Source of the DNA: Pycnococcus provasolii
Lineage: Eukaryota > Chlorophyta > Pseudoscourfieldiophyceae > Pseudoscourfieldiales
Direction of reading: 5' to 3'
Assembly: GCA_049487715.1 (NCBI GenBank)
Contig: CP150552.1
Location: 248,001 to 312,000 of the forward strand
Length of the DNA: 64,000 nt
Shown here one piece after another: positions 9,703 to 19,026 of the stretch. Position 1 is the stretch's first letter; each line of letters opens with the position of its first letter. The position numbers were made by a program, and so were the translations under genes. The notes below the pieces were generated by a model, which was given only the letters and a program-made list of their open reading frames with translations, searched no databases and had not been told where the DNA came from.

Positions 9703-11682
9703 ATGTCTGCGGCGCCATCTTCGCCAGTCATGCCGTCGTCGTCGTCGTCGTCGTCATCATCATCGCGTCTTAATGCGGGAGAGGGTGGGGTTGGGAAAGA
9801 TGCGTCGTCGTCGTCGTCGTCATCCGCGGGTAGGTCAACGCCTGGTTTCAGCTCTCGTTCAGCGCGTGACGAGAGGTCCGCACGTGAGGCTGCTACTCAG
9901 CTCGGATCCGCGCTCGCACTCACGGTACCTGGTGGTGCGGGAGAGAACTCTGTGGGAATGGGAGATGTCGCCTTTGATGACATCTTCTCGACGCGACGAC
10001 CCAAAGACCTCACGGCGGGACTCTCGTCGGGACTGAAAAGTATAACGAAAGGCATCGCGGGAGGACTAGGAGGATTGGTAGCGGCGCCAGTCCTTGGCGC
10101 GAAGTCAGACGGTGCGCGCGGGTTCTTCGCCGGACTCGGAGCAGGACTCGCTTCAGCGGTGTGCCTGCCTGTACTTGGAGTGAGCATCGCCGCCGTGCAA
10201 ATTGGAAGAGGAGCGTACAACACGCCCGAGGCTGTCACGGAGACGTTTCGAAGGAACAAGAGGTGGGACGCGGAGAGCAGGCAGTGGGTCGCGGATAACC
10301 TGAAACAGGATGTCAAGAACATCAACGCATTCCCGCACGACGACGACGACATCTTCGGCGCGCTAAAGGAAAGGCAGCGTGCGGCGGCTGGCGTGTCCGT
10401 GACGTGCAACGACAAGGACGTCAAGGATTCCAGCTTGTACGATACGCTCGGCGTCGAGCCGAACGCGACGCAAAGCGAACTGAAGAAGGCGTACTACAAC
10501 CTCGCACGCAGTCTGCACCCCGACAAGAATCCGAATGACCCGGAGGCACACCAGCGCTTCCAAAGAATTGGCGAAGCTTATCAGATTCTAAGCAACCCGG
10601 AAACGCGCGATAAGTATGACAAGAGCGGAATGGATGCCGTCAGTGGAGAACAGGGTGACCAGCTGATGGATCCAGGGCTGTTCTTCGGCATGCTCTTTGG
10701 CAGCGACCGATTTGACCACCTCGTCGGACGACTGCAGCTCGCGACGGTGTTTGCGTGCGGAGGCGACATTGACCGCGACTCGCTTAAGGAACTGCAGCGC
10801 CGCCGTGAAATTCGCCTTGCCGCGAACCTCGCCGGGCTTCTTGAGCGATACGTTGCAGGTGACGTCACCGGATTCGAGGAGGCGATGCGTGCCGAGGCTG
10901 ACGAGCTGCGCAAGGCTAGCTTCGGTGCGACGCTGCTGCATGTGCTGGGAACGGTGTACTTTCTCGCAGGTTCTCGCTACGGAGGCACCATCTTCGAAGA
11001 CGGGCTGAATGCCATGCGAGAGCGCGGGCACGTGGCGGCTCAGCAGGCACGTGCGGCCAGCAGCGCAATGTCGCTATTTAGCGCATACCGCAAGGCATCG
11101 AAGGATATTCCGAAGAAAAAGGGTGCTAGTGGCGAGGAGAGCGCGGGCGGCACCGCCGCCGACGGTGGTACATCCACGAACACGGATCCGGCAGCAACAG
11201 CAGCCGCAGATGGCGCCGACGCCGACGCCGACGCCTCGAAGGACGACGAGGGAGATTCTGCTGAGGAGACTGCCGCCGCAGCAGCGGCAAATGCAGCCCT
11301 ACCCGCCATCTTAGACACCCTTGTGCGTGTGAATGTGCTGGACGTGGAGCGTGCCGCGCGGCACGCATGCTCTCGCGTGCTTTACGATGGGGGCGTTCCG
11401 CGCGAAGTGCGTAAGGCTCGCGCGCACGGGCTTGTGATATTGGGCAACATCTTCAAGGCGGTGAAGGAGCTAGACGACGAGGAGGAACAGTCGGTTCAAA
11501 AGGGGCCGGATGGCGAAGACGCTGACGGCGACTGCCCACCTCCACCTCCTCCCGAAGGTGAAAGTGCGGCTGATCGCAAGGCAAGGCGTGCACGCCGCGC
11601 GGTTGAGCATGCCATGGTCGCCATGGTCGAAGAGCAGCTGGCGCGTCGCGATCGTGAGGAAGCAGCGGAAGAATCACACTAA
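9703..11682 (+). CDS. DnaJ (type III Hsp40) with DnaJ-X domain and Gly-rich N-terminal region
   Basis: 659 residues. A Ser-rich leader is followed (residues about 105-160) by a Gly/Ala-rich segment (LTAGLSSGLKSITKGIAGGL, then AAPVLGAKSDGARGFFAGLG) that recalls the amphipathic C-terminal region of VPS13-type lipid-transfer proteins. A full J domain (about 242-308) has YDTLGVEPNATQSELKKAYY, the HPD signature needed to stimulate Hsp70, and FQRIGEAYQILSNPETRDKY. A DnaJ-X region (about 320-450) follows, then a Glu/Asp/Ala-rich linker and a C-terminal helix. Such proteins are co-chaperones, in plants often at the ER or plasma membrane. Membrane association via the N-terminal segment is inferred. 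The 3' end faces the pyrophosphatase gene. Confidence 0.88.
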   Translation: MSAAPSSPVMPSSSSSSSSSSRLNAGEGGVGKDASSSSSSSAGRSTPGFSSRSARDERSAREAATQLGSALALTVPGGAGENSVGMGDVAFDDIFSTRRPKDLTAGLSSGLKSITKGIAGGLGGLVAAPVLGAKSDGARGFFAGLGAGLASAVCLPVLGVSIAAVQIGRGAYNTPEAVTETFRRNKRWDAESRQWVADNLKQDVKNINAFPHDDDDIFGALKERQRAAAGVSVTCNDKDVKDSSLYDTLGVEPNATQSELKKAYYNLARSLHPDKNPNDPEAHQRFQRIGEAYQILSNPETRDKYDKSGMDAVSGEQGDQLMDPGLFFGMLFGSDRFDHLVGRLQLATVFACGGDIDRDSLKELQRRREIRLAANLAGLLERYVAGDVTGFEEAMRAEADELRKASFGATLLHVLGTVYFLAGSRYGGTIFEDGLNAMRERGHVAAQQARAASSAMSLFSAYRKASKDIPKKKGASGEESAGGTAADGGTSTNTDPAATAAADGADADADASKDDEGDSAEETAAAAAANAALPAILDTLVRVNVLDVERAARHACSRVLYDGGVPREVRKARAHGLVILGNIFKAVKELDDEEEQSVQKGPDGEDADGDCPPPPPPEGESAADRKARRARRAVEHAMVAMVEEQLARRDREEAAEESH

Positions 11683-11859
11683 AATACCAAAAAATGATAG
11701 GTGTCGTGTTGAATCGTTGTAAAATGCTTTTGTTGTTGAAAACTTCATTTTTAAAATCCGTTTACTTTTCTTTTTTTCCATTCGCAAAAAAATTTCTTAC
11801 CCCCATATTTCAGAAGCTCATCCATCCACAGTTAGTTTCTTTTCTTTTCTTTTGACAAT

Positions 11860-14262
11860 TTAGTCGATGAAAAGCGGCGCCATGACGAGCGTGATTGTCG
11901 CAAGCATCTTTATCAATACGTGCAGGCTAGGTCCGGCGGTATCCTTGCAAGGATCGCCCACGGTGTCTCCCGTGACGGCAGCCTTGTGTGCCTCTGATCC
12001 CTTGCCACCGTGCGCCCCCTGCTCGATGTACTTCTTCGCGTTGTCCCACGCGCCACCAGCCGTGTTCAGGAAAAGCGCGAGGAGGATACCCGAAACTGTG
12101 GCAAACATGATCATGCCCGCCACGCACTGCACGCCGAGGTTCGGCTGACCCGTCATCTTGCCGATGTACTTGAAGACGACGCCAATGACGACAGGGCCGC
12201 ATACCGCAAGGACTCCCGGCTTCACCATCTCCTTTATCGCGGACGCGGCGACGATGGAAACGCACCGCGCGTAGTCCGGCTTCTCCTGGTACGACATGAT
12301 GCCTGGCCTCTCGGCGAACTGCCGGCGCACTTCATTCACAACCTCCTGCGCGCTCCTGCCCACGGCGAGCATGCTCCACGCGGTGAACAGGTACACGAGC
12401 ATAGATCCGAGCAATCCGGCGACGAACACCTCGGGTATGGCGATGTCAACAACTTCGAATGGCTTTCCCGTAAAGCTCGATACCTCGTCCATGTACGCCG
12501 AAAAGAGCAAAAAGCTCGCCAGAGCCGCGCTTCCGATGGCAAATCCCTTGGTCGTCGCCTTGGTGGTGTTGCCGACGGCGTCGAGCAGGTCGGTGATGTC
12601 TCGAACGCTCTCAGGCTGCTGGCTCATCTCCACGATACCGCCAGCGTTGTCCGCAATGGGCCCGAACACGTCCATGGTCAGCACGTACGCCGCCGTGCTA
12701 AGCATGCCCATCGTCGCCACCGCAGTGCCAAATAGGCCCGCGCACGGCTTGCCCGTTTCGTGGTCCGTAAGACCGGACGTCATGCCGAGCCAGTACGCGG
12801 TGATGAGCGAGATGGAGATGACAATCACAGGCATTGCCGTGCTCTCAAATCCAAGCCCGAGCCCGGCGATGACGTTCGTACCGTGTCCCGTCGTCGACGC
12901 GTCGGCGAGCTGCCTGACGGGCTTGTACTTGTAGTCCGTGTAGTACTGCGAGATGAAAACGTAAAGGTAGCTCGCTCCCATTCCCACGAGGCCGCACGCG
13001 GCGAAGTGCATCCAAGCGTTAGGTGCGGAATCGTCGTGAAGCAGGGTGCGGCACGCGATGACGAAGCACACGGACGCGCATCCGAGGGACACGTTGTATC
13101 CATCCTTCATGACGTCGTAGGGATCCTCCTTCTTATTGGACGACTCGCCCTTCACGCTGAGGATTCCGATGGCGGACACCACCAGGTCGCAGCTGTGAAT
13201 GACGAGCGGGAAGAGGATGAATCCCGACGGGTCTTCGATGCCAGCCTTGCGGGCCATCGTTCCACCGAGGATCATCGCGGCGATGATTTCCGCCGCGATG
13301 GACTCGAACAGGTCAGCGCCGCGCGCGGCGCAGTCGCCGACGTTGTCTCCGACGAGGTCGGCAACCACCGCGGGATTGCGCGGGTCGTCCTCCGGGATGT
13401 TCTGCTCCACCTTGCCAACCATGTCGGCGCCAACGTCAGCCGCCTTGGTGTAGATGCCGCCGCCGAGCTGCGCGAAAAGCGCGACGAAGCTGGCGCCGAA
13501 TCCGTAGCCGACAAGCATCAGCGGCACGTCACCCTCCCTCATCAAGCCCGTCGTTCCGACGCCAAAGAGCATGTGGAATGTGGCGTACAGAGACACGACG
13601 CCGAACACCGTCATTCCGACGACGATCATTCCGGAGAAGCCGCCGGCACGCAGGGCCACCTGCAGCGCCTCTCGCGCGGTACGCCGCGCCGCGCCGGAGA
13701 CGCGAACGTTCGCTCGAACGCTCACCCACATGCCGACGTACCCGGCGACGCCGGAGCAGAGAGCGCCGAGCAGGAACGAGAAGGTTGTAATGACAGCCAT
13801 GGTGAACTGCGTGATTCCTGCACTCTGCTGCTCTGGCGTGACCTGCCTGAAGAGGTACACGACAAAGATTATGACGGAGACGATTGACGCGTACTTGGCT
13901 ATGTTTCCGTACTGCGTGGCAAAGAATCCCTCCGCACCGTCGCGGATGGCGTCGGAGACATCCTTCATGTCCGGCGTTCCCTCGTCCTTGCTGAGCACCC
14001 ACTGTGCGAGGTGCGCGCAGAACCCGAGCATGACGATGCACATGAGCATGACGACAAGAACGGTTGTGTTGGTATTTAGTCCCGCAAACAGTATGCCGAG
14101 TAGTATGACCCCCGCGACCGCCATGACGGCTCGTCGGTCGCAGGATGCGAGCATGCGCAAAACGGGGTTCGTTGACGTGTAGAGCGACGTCGCCCCGAAC
14201 GGCGGGTGTTTCGCCTTCTCGTACATGGTGTCCGCTTCGATATCTTTGGACCTCGCGTCCAT
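11860..14262 (-). CDS. H+-translocating inorganic pyrophosphatase, type II (K+-independent, AVP2-like)
   Basis: The 800-residue length (ATG at 14262) is very near that of Arabidopsis AVP2. The frame stays open upstream to a GTG at 14337. It has about 15-16 membrane segments and the expected catalytic loops: AADVGADMVGKVEQNIPEDD, then NPAVVADLVGDNVGDCAARG, and near the C-terminus NTAGGAWDNAKKYIE and VTGDTVGDPCKDTAGPS. The site that sets potassium dependence reads GNTTKAT: a Lys here is characteristic of K+-independent enzymes, whereas K+-stimulated ones carry Ala. The enzyme hydrolyses PPi and pumps protons into Golgi, vacuole or other acidic compartments; AVP2 relatives are mostly Golgi-located, so that site is inferred. 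Confidence 0.95.
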   Translation of the reverse strand: MDARSKDIEADTMYEKAKHPPFGATSLYTSTNPVLRMLASCDRRAVMAVAGVILLGILFAGLNTNTTVLVVMLMCIVMLGFCAHLAQWVLSKDEGTPDMKDVSDAIRDGAEGFFATQYGNIAKYASIVSVIIFVVYLFRQVTPEQQSAGITQFTMAVITTFSFLLGALCSGVAGYVGMWVSVRANVRVSGAARRTAREALQVALRAGGFSGMIVVGMTVFGVVSLYATFHMLFGVGTTGLMREGDVPLMLVGYGFGASFVALFAQLGGGIYTKAADVGADMVGKVEQNIPEDDPRNPAVVADLVGDNVGDCAARGADLFESIAAEIIAAMILGGTMARKAGIEDPSGFILFPLVIHSCDLVVSAIGILSVKGESSNKKEDPYDVMKDGYNVSLGCASVCFVIACRTLLHDDSAPNAWMHFAACGLVGMGASYLYVFISQYYTDYKYKPVRQLADASTTGHGTNVIAGLGLGFESTAMPVIVISISLITAYWLGMTSGLTDHETGKPCAGLFGTAVATMGMLSTAAYVLTMDVFGPIADNAGGIVEMSQQPESVRDITDLLDAVGNTTKATTKGFAIGSAALASFLLFSAYMDEVSSFTGKPFEVVDIAIPEVFVAGLLGSMLVYLFTAWSMLAVGRSAQEVVNEVRRQFAERPGIMSYQEKPDYARCVSIVAASAIKEMVKPGVLAVCGPVVIGVVFKYIGKMTGQPNLGVQCVAGMIMFATVSGILLALFLNTAGGAWDNAKKYIEQGAHGGKGSEAHKAAVTGDTVGDPCKDTAGPSLHVLIKMLATITLVMAPLFID

Positions 14263-15189
14263 GTTAGCACCGTTTGTGTCTGAAAGGTAGTATGGCGATT
14301 CGGAGTCGGATCCTGTTCCCGCAGGTCGAGACCGCACAGTCGTATGAGCACCTGGGGTCGACTCAAAAGATGATGAAGCTGTGATGGTGCTTGTTTTTTG
14401 AAAAACCTGGTTAACAAGCTTACGAGGTTAACAACCACGTAAGCTTTTAGCTAACCTTAACACACACACACACGTCTAATGACGACGTATGAGGCGAGAC
14501 AGAATGGCGAGACACAAGAAACAGCTATGACAGCTCCTACAGAATGACGCACCACACAGATGACCCGGGGAGCGATCCGAGGGCGGAGATCGTGCGTATG
14601 TCGAGCTGAGGGAACTGACCGAATGCGGAAACCCAGGGCAGCAGGGGGGGTGAAAGCAAGGGGAGTTAACACCCCTTGGTGAAAGGCAAGTTTTATTCAC
14701 AACGACAGATCCCAGTACAGTACATACGTCCAACGACGGATCTCCACCTACTGGATTCTGTTTAAGAGTTTACCTAACCTTAACCTTAACCTCATTAAAA
14801 AAGGGCTAAGAAACCCGAAACCCTAACCCCGAAACCCTAACCCCGAACCCTAAGGTTAGCTTCACGCCGCCTAAGGTTAGCAACGCCGCCTTCCCCCCTA
14901 TGAACTGAGTAGCTAGGACTATCTAAACTTAGAAGAAACCCCTAAGGTAGCTAGGGTAGAAGAGTGAGATTCTTTTTTAGGTTTTCACTTTTCAGTACCG
15001 GGTACAGTACCCGGAAAGTTAGATCTGTCCTGCATGCACCCCTTGGACTTCCAGCACACTCTGCCGGCGGGAAGGGCGGGTTCCCGGGTTCCCTTGAGAA
15101 AAAGCAAGCCGCGTCCACCGCCATCAGCACACCGTTCCCTCTTCTTTGTCATTTTCCTTGTTACTCCTCGAGACAAAACATACGTCAAT
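14263..15189. promoter_or_regulatory. Divergent promoter region with telomere-like motifs and a palindrome
   Basis: Shared 5' region of the pyrophosphatase and CCT2 genes. From 14772 to 14882 it holds repeated CCTTAACC, CCCTAACCCCGAAA and CTAAGGTTAGC motifs. At 14998-15014 there is a perfect inverted repeat CCGGGTAC-A-GTACCCGG about 180 bp before the CCT2 start codon. A short (CA)n tract lies at 14461-14472. No gene is apparent. Confidence 0.55.
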
Positions 15190-17020
15190 ATGGAGAACCA
15201 AGGCTCAAGTGGCGTGCTCAAGCAGGGCACCACCGAAGAGAAAGGTGAGATGGCGCGCCTCTCCTCGTTTGTTGGTGCTATGGCGATCGCGGACTTAGTC
15301 GCATCCACGCTCGGACCGAAGGGAATGGACAAGATCCTCGAAAGCATGGGACGATCCAAGCACGTCACCGTCACCAACGACGGGGCGACCATACTCAAGT
15401 CAGTCTACGTCGACAACCCAGCCGCACGCGTGCTCGTCGACATATCCAAGACGCAGGACGACGAGGTGGGCGACGGAACGACGTCCGTCGTCGTGTTGGC
15501 GGGGGAACTCCTGCGCGAGGCGGAGAGGCTGGTCGCGCAGCGCATACACCCCATGACCATCATCGCGGGATACCGCGAAGCTGTCACCGTCAGCCGAGAC
15601 TACCTCGAGGGACTTGCCATGGATAACGGAGAGGATCCCGTCGCGTTCCGTAACGACCTCCTGCGCATCGCCAAAACCACGCTCAGCTCCAAGATCCTTA
15701 CGCAGGACAAGGTACGGCGCACTTTGCCTGATCTGAAGTTTCTGACGTTTTGTACACATGTTCCAAAGAGAGATGTTGGGATACGACGTGTTGTCCTATG
15801 CCTCGATTGCAAACACATGCGCAAACGGGGCACCACACATCTCCGTCTCTCTCTGCCTCTTTTTGTTTGTTTGCTTGGGTTTCTCATCCTTCCCACACCA
15901 AGAGAAAGATAAACGAACCAAAGCTAACCTTCCCCTCGCCTTCGCAATCAAACAGGAGCACTTCGCGGAGCTTGCTGTGGATGCCGTGCTGCGCCTGAAA
16001 GGATCTGGAAATCTGGAGATGATCCAGATCATCAAGCGAAGTGGAGGTTCGCTGCGAGACAGCTTCCTCGACGAAGGGTTCATCCTCGACAAGCGCATTG
16101 GCGTCGGCCAGCCGAAGCGCGTGGAAAATGCGAAGATTCTCATCGCCAACACGTCCATGGACACGGACAAGATCAAGATCTACGGCGCACGCGTGCGTGT
16201 CGACAGCATGGACAAGGTGGCATCCATCGAGGCGGCAGAGAAGAATAAGATGAAGCAGAAGGTGGAGAACATCCTCAAGCACAACTGCAACTGCTTTGTC
16301 AACCGCCAGCTCATCTACAACTACCCCGAGCAGCTGTTCACCGATGCGGGCGTAATGGCCATCGAGCACGCGGATTTCGAGGGCGTCGAGCGTCTCGCGC
16401 TCGTCACCGGCGGCGACATTACCAGCACGTTCGAGGATCCGGAGAACATCCGGCTCGGCGAGTGCGACAAAATTGAGACGATCCAGATTGGCGAGGACGA
16501 GCTCATTCACTTCAGCGGGTGCAAGCGCGGTGAGGCATGCACGATCATTCTGCGCGGTGCGTCCACTCACCTGCTGGACGAGGCGGAGCGCAGCCTGCAC
16601 GACGCGCTCTGCGTGCTCGCCGCGACGGTCAAGGACACGCGCGTCGTGTACGGAGGCGGATGGCCGGAACTGGCGGCCAGCCGCGTCGTCGACGAGCTGG
16701 CGGCAAAGACACCTGGGAAAAAGGCGCTGGCGGTGGAAAGCTTCTCCAAGGCGCTGCGGCGCATTCCTACCATCATCTCCGACAATGCAGGACTCGACAG
16801 TGCGGAGATGGTCGCGCAGCTGCGTGCGCACCACGCGGATCCCAGCACTCGCGCGGGAGTGGACGTGCTCTCAGGTCACGTCGGCGACATGCAGGAACTT
16901 GGCATCTTTGAGAGCTTTCGCGTTAAGCAGCAGGTGCTGCTAAGCGCGACGGAGGCGGCGGAGCAGATCATTCGCGTCGACGAGGTGATCCGCGCACAAC
17001 CTCGCCAGAGGGAGGGTTAA
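15190..17020 (+). CDS. CCT2: Chaperonin CCT (TCP-1) subunit beta, two exons
   Basis: Exon 1 is 15190-15711 and exon 2 is 15956-17020, giving 528 residues, the normal CCT length. The 244-nt intron (15712-15955) has donor AAG|GTACGG and acceptor AAACAG|GAG and falls inside the conserved [20 protein letters not shown] segment. Family marks include [14 protein letters not shown], the ATPase motifs VTNDGATIL and [18 protein letters not shown], and [15 protein letters not shown] near the end. [20 protein letters not shown] and [13 protein letters not shown] are characteristic of the beta subunit. The ring of eight CCT subunits folds actin and tubulin in the cytosol, with ATP. Confidence 0.96.
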
Positions 17021-17202
17021 AACAAAATAATGCATCCGTAACAATATTCTTTTGTTTCTCAAATAAAAAGCCGTCGCCGCGTGAGTGAGATTTTTTTGAC
17101 CTGAAAATTGGTCCCCTGATTCCCCGATTCAAAAATTCTGGCGAAGCTGCGTCGTTAAATTTCGTTTCACATTCCATTCCACATTTCCACCCGTAAACTT
17201 CA

Positions 17203-18891
17203 ATGTCAGCGTCGCACGTGCGATTTCCACGCGTTGCCGTCATACCACGAAACGCGGCTCCTATGATGTCGTCCATGCTGACACGTCGTCGATCGCTTCG
17301 AACCGGCGCCGTCAAACAACCTCGATCATCGTCTCGAGGTGTATCGTCTCGTGTGCCATTGGATGCATCAGAGAAGGTCATTAGCACGACGCCTGGCATC
17401 GACGTTCTTCCTGAGGTTCCGCTCCCGCTGGTCCAGGTGATGTCCCGAGGAGTGGAGAATTTTCCTGCCATGATGATGGAGTGGTCGTCGAAGTATGGCG
17501 ACATCTTCACGATGCAGCTTCGTCCAGGTGGACCGAAAACCGTTGTCGTGGCGGACCCCGAAGGTTGGGATAAAATTCTGCGTGCCGAGGGTGATACGCC
17601 CGTGACCGTTGGACCAGCGCTCGCTCACATGAAGAAGTACTACCAAGATCGTGGCGAGGAGGGAGGTGGTGGGAATCTCGCGCTCGAGGAAGGCGACCAA
17701 TGGCGCCGAATTCGATCGGCATTGCAGGATGGCATGCTACGCCCATCACGTGCTGCAGGATTTACGTCAAGCGTCGTGCCAGTCGCGCAGGCTCTCTCGG
17801 CGCGCCTCGAGGTCGAGCCGAATCCCACGCCAGAGCGACTCAACGATCTCCTCCAACGCACGACGTTGACGATGATCATGGCCATCATGCTCGGCGAGTG
17901 CGACAACGGCCTCGTCGATGGCACGGCGTCGAAGGAGGCTGAGCAGTATCTCGACGCGGCGCGAACGATCGGTGAGCTCGGTTCTGGATTCATGAACGGG
18001 CCCGGACTGTGGCGCTACGTCGAGACACCCGCGTGGAGTCAGTACGTCGAAGCGCAAAGTGTTGCCGAGGCGATTCAAACGAATTGGGTCCAACAGGTCA
18101 TGGATGAGCTCGATTCGTGCGAGGACGAGGCGACCGTCGAGCGCCTGAGTCAAAGCTACCTGGCTAGGCTGCTTGCCTCACGCGCCAACAATGACGACAT
18201 CCTCAGCATAAAGGAAGTCGTGTCGAATGTCGGTGGATTTGTGCAAGGTGGCGTTGACACGACGAGTGGACTGCTCAGCTGGCTTCTGGTGAATCTTGCG
18301 ATGAATCCTGAAGCACAAGATCGCCTACGTGCGGAGCTCGTCGACAAGCTCGGTGGCGCCGATGCAACGAAGCGAGCAGCGCTAGGACGGAGCTACAACA
18401 ACATGAGCAGCGGCGGCAATGATGAAGAAGAAGATTCGTCGCTTGCACTGCCCTACCTCGAGGCGGTCCTTCGTGAGACGTACCGACTCACCACGCCTGT
18501 TCTTGGCGTGCCACGCCGCCTGCCTGAGGACATCACAATCAACGGCATATACGTGGAAAAGCAAACGCCGCTTCTCCTGATGACGGGAAAAGCTCTTAAG
18601 GATGACGAGCTCTTTGACGACGCCAAAGAGTTCAAGCCTGAGCGTTGGCTCGGCGATGCGTCTAGCAAGCTATGCGGAAAAGCGCGCAAGGCCATATCGC
18701 TGGCGCCGTTCGGTCGAGGGAAGCGTATGTGCATTGGATCGAACATTGCCCAGGTGGAGGCGCGCGTGATCCTCGTGCGCCTTCTGCAGGACTACAAGAT
18801 TGTCACAGACGCGACTGAGCCTCCGAGCATGCGTCAGCGCACGGTGGTTGTTCCTCATCCCATGCCAGCGTTGAAGTTTGAGAAGATCTAA
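17203..18891 (+). CDS. Cytochrome P450
   Basis: 562 residues in one exon. The N-terminus (residues 1-55) is rich in Arg, Ser and Val with few acidic residues and looks like an organelle transit peptide rather than the usual ER anchor. P450 signatures in order: I-helix GGFVQGGVDTTSGLL (about 345-360), K-helix VLRETYRL (ExxR), then the heme loop APFGRGKRMCIGSNIA with the cysteine ligand. The heme loop and organelle-type leader resemble mitochondrial-clan P450s. The enzyme would insert one oxygen atom into a lipophilic substrate, which cannot be guessed from sequence. It follows CCT2 on the same strand after about 180 bp and faces the chromate transporter. Confidence 0.93.
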   Translation: MSASHVRFPRVAVIPRNAAPMMSSMLTRRRSLRTGAVKQPRSSSRGVSSRVPLDASEKVISTTPGIDVLPEVPLPLVQVMSRGVENFPAMMMEWSSKYGDIFTMQLRPGGPKTVVVADPEGWDKILRAEGDTPVTVGPALAHMKKYYQDRGEEGGGGNLALEEGDQWRRIRSALQDGMLRPSRAAGFTSSVVPVAQALSARLEVEPNPTPERLNDLLQRTTLTMIMAIMLGECDNGLVDGTASKEAEQYLDAARTIGELGSGFMNGPGLWRYVETPAWSQYVEAQSVAEAIQTNWVQQVMDELDSCEDEATVERLSQSYLARLLASRANNDDILSIKEVVSNVGGFVQGGVDTTSGLLSWLLVNLAMNPEAQDRLRAELVDKLGGADATKRAALGRSYNNMSSGGNDEEEDSSLALPYLEAVLRETYRLTTPVLGVPRRLPEDITINGIYVEKQTPLLLMTGKALKDDELFDDAKEFKPERWLGDASSKLCGKARKAISLAPFGRGKRMCIGSNIAQVEARVILVRLLQDYKIVTDATEPPSMRQRTVVVPHPMPALKFEKI

Positions 18892-19026
18892 TTAGTGGTG
18901 GTGACTGGTGAAGGGAGGAGCTCATGGAAACCAATTCATTTTTTCAATCATTTCTTTTGTTGTTACTAAATTGTAATCGCATTCAAACAACATTCATCAT
19001 CACATCGAGATCTCCTGAAGTGCTGC

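Noticed and set aside
12760-13887. 375-codon plus-strand frame opposite the pyrophosphatase gene
   Set aside because: Antisense shadow: Arg/His/Asp-rich, no domain, and fully covered by a strongly conserved gene on the other strand.
15884-16834. 316-codon minus-strand frame over CCT2
   Set aside because: Antisense to conserved CCT2 exon 2; Val/Asp/Leu-rich shadow composition.
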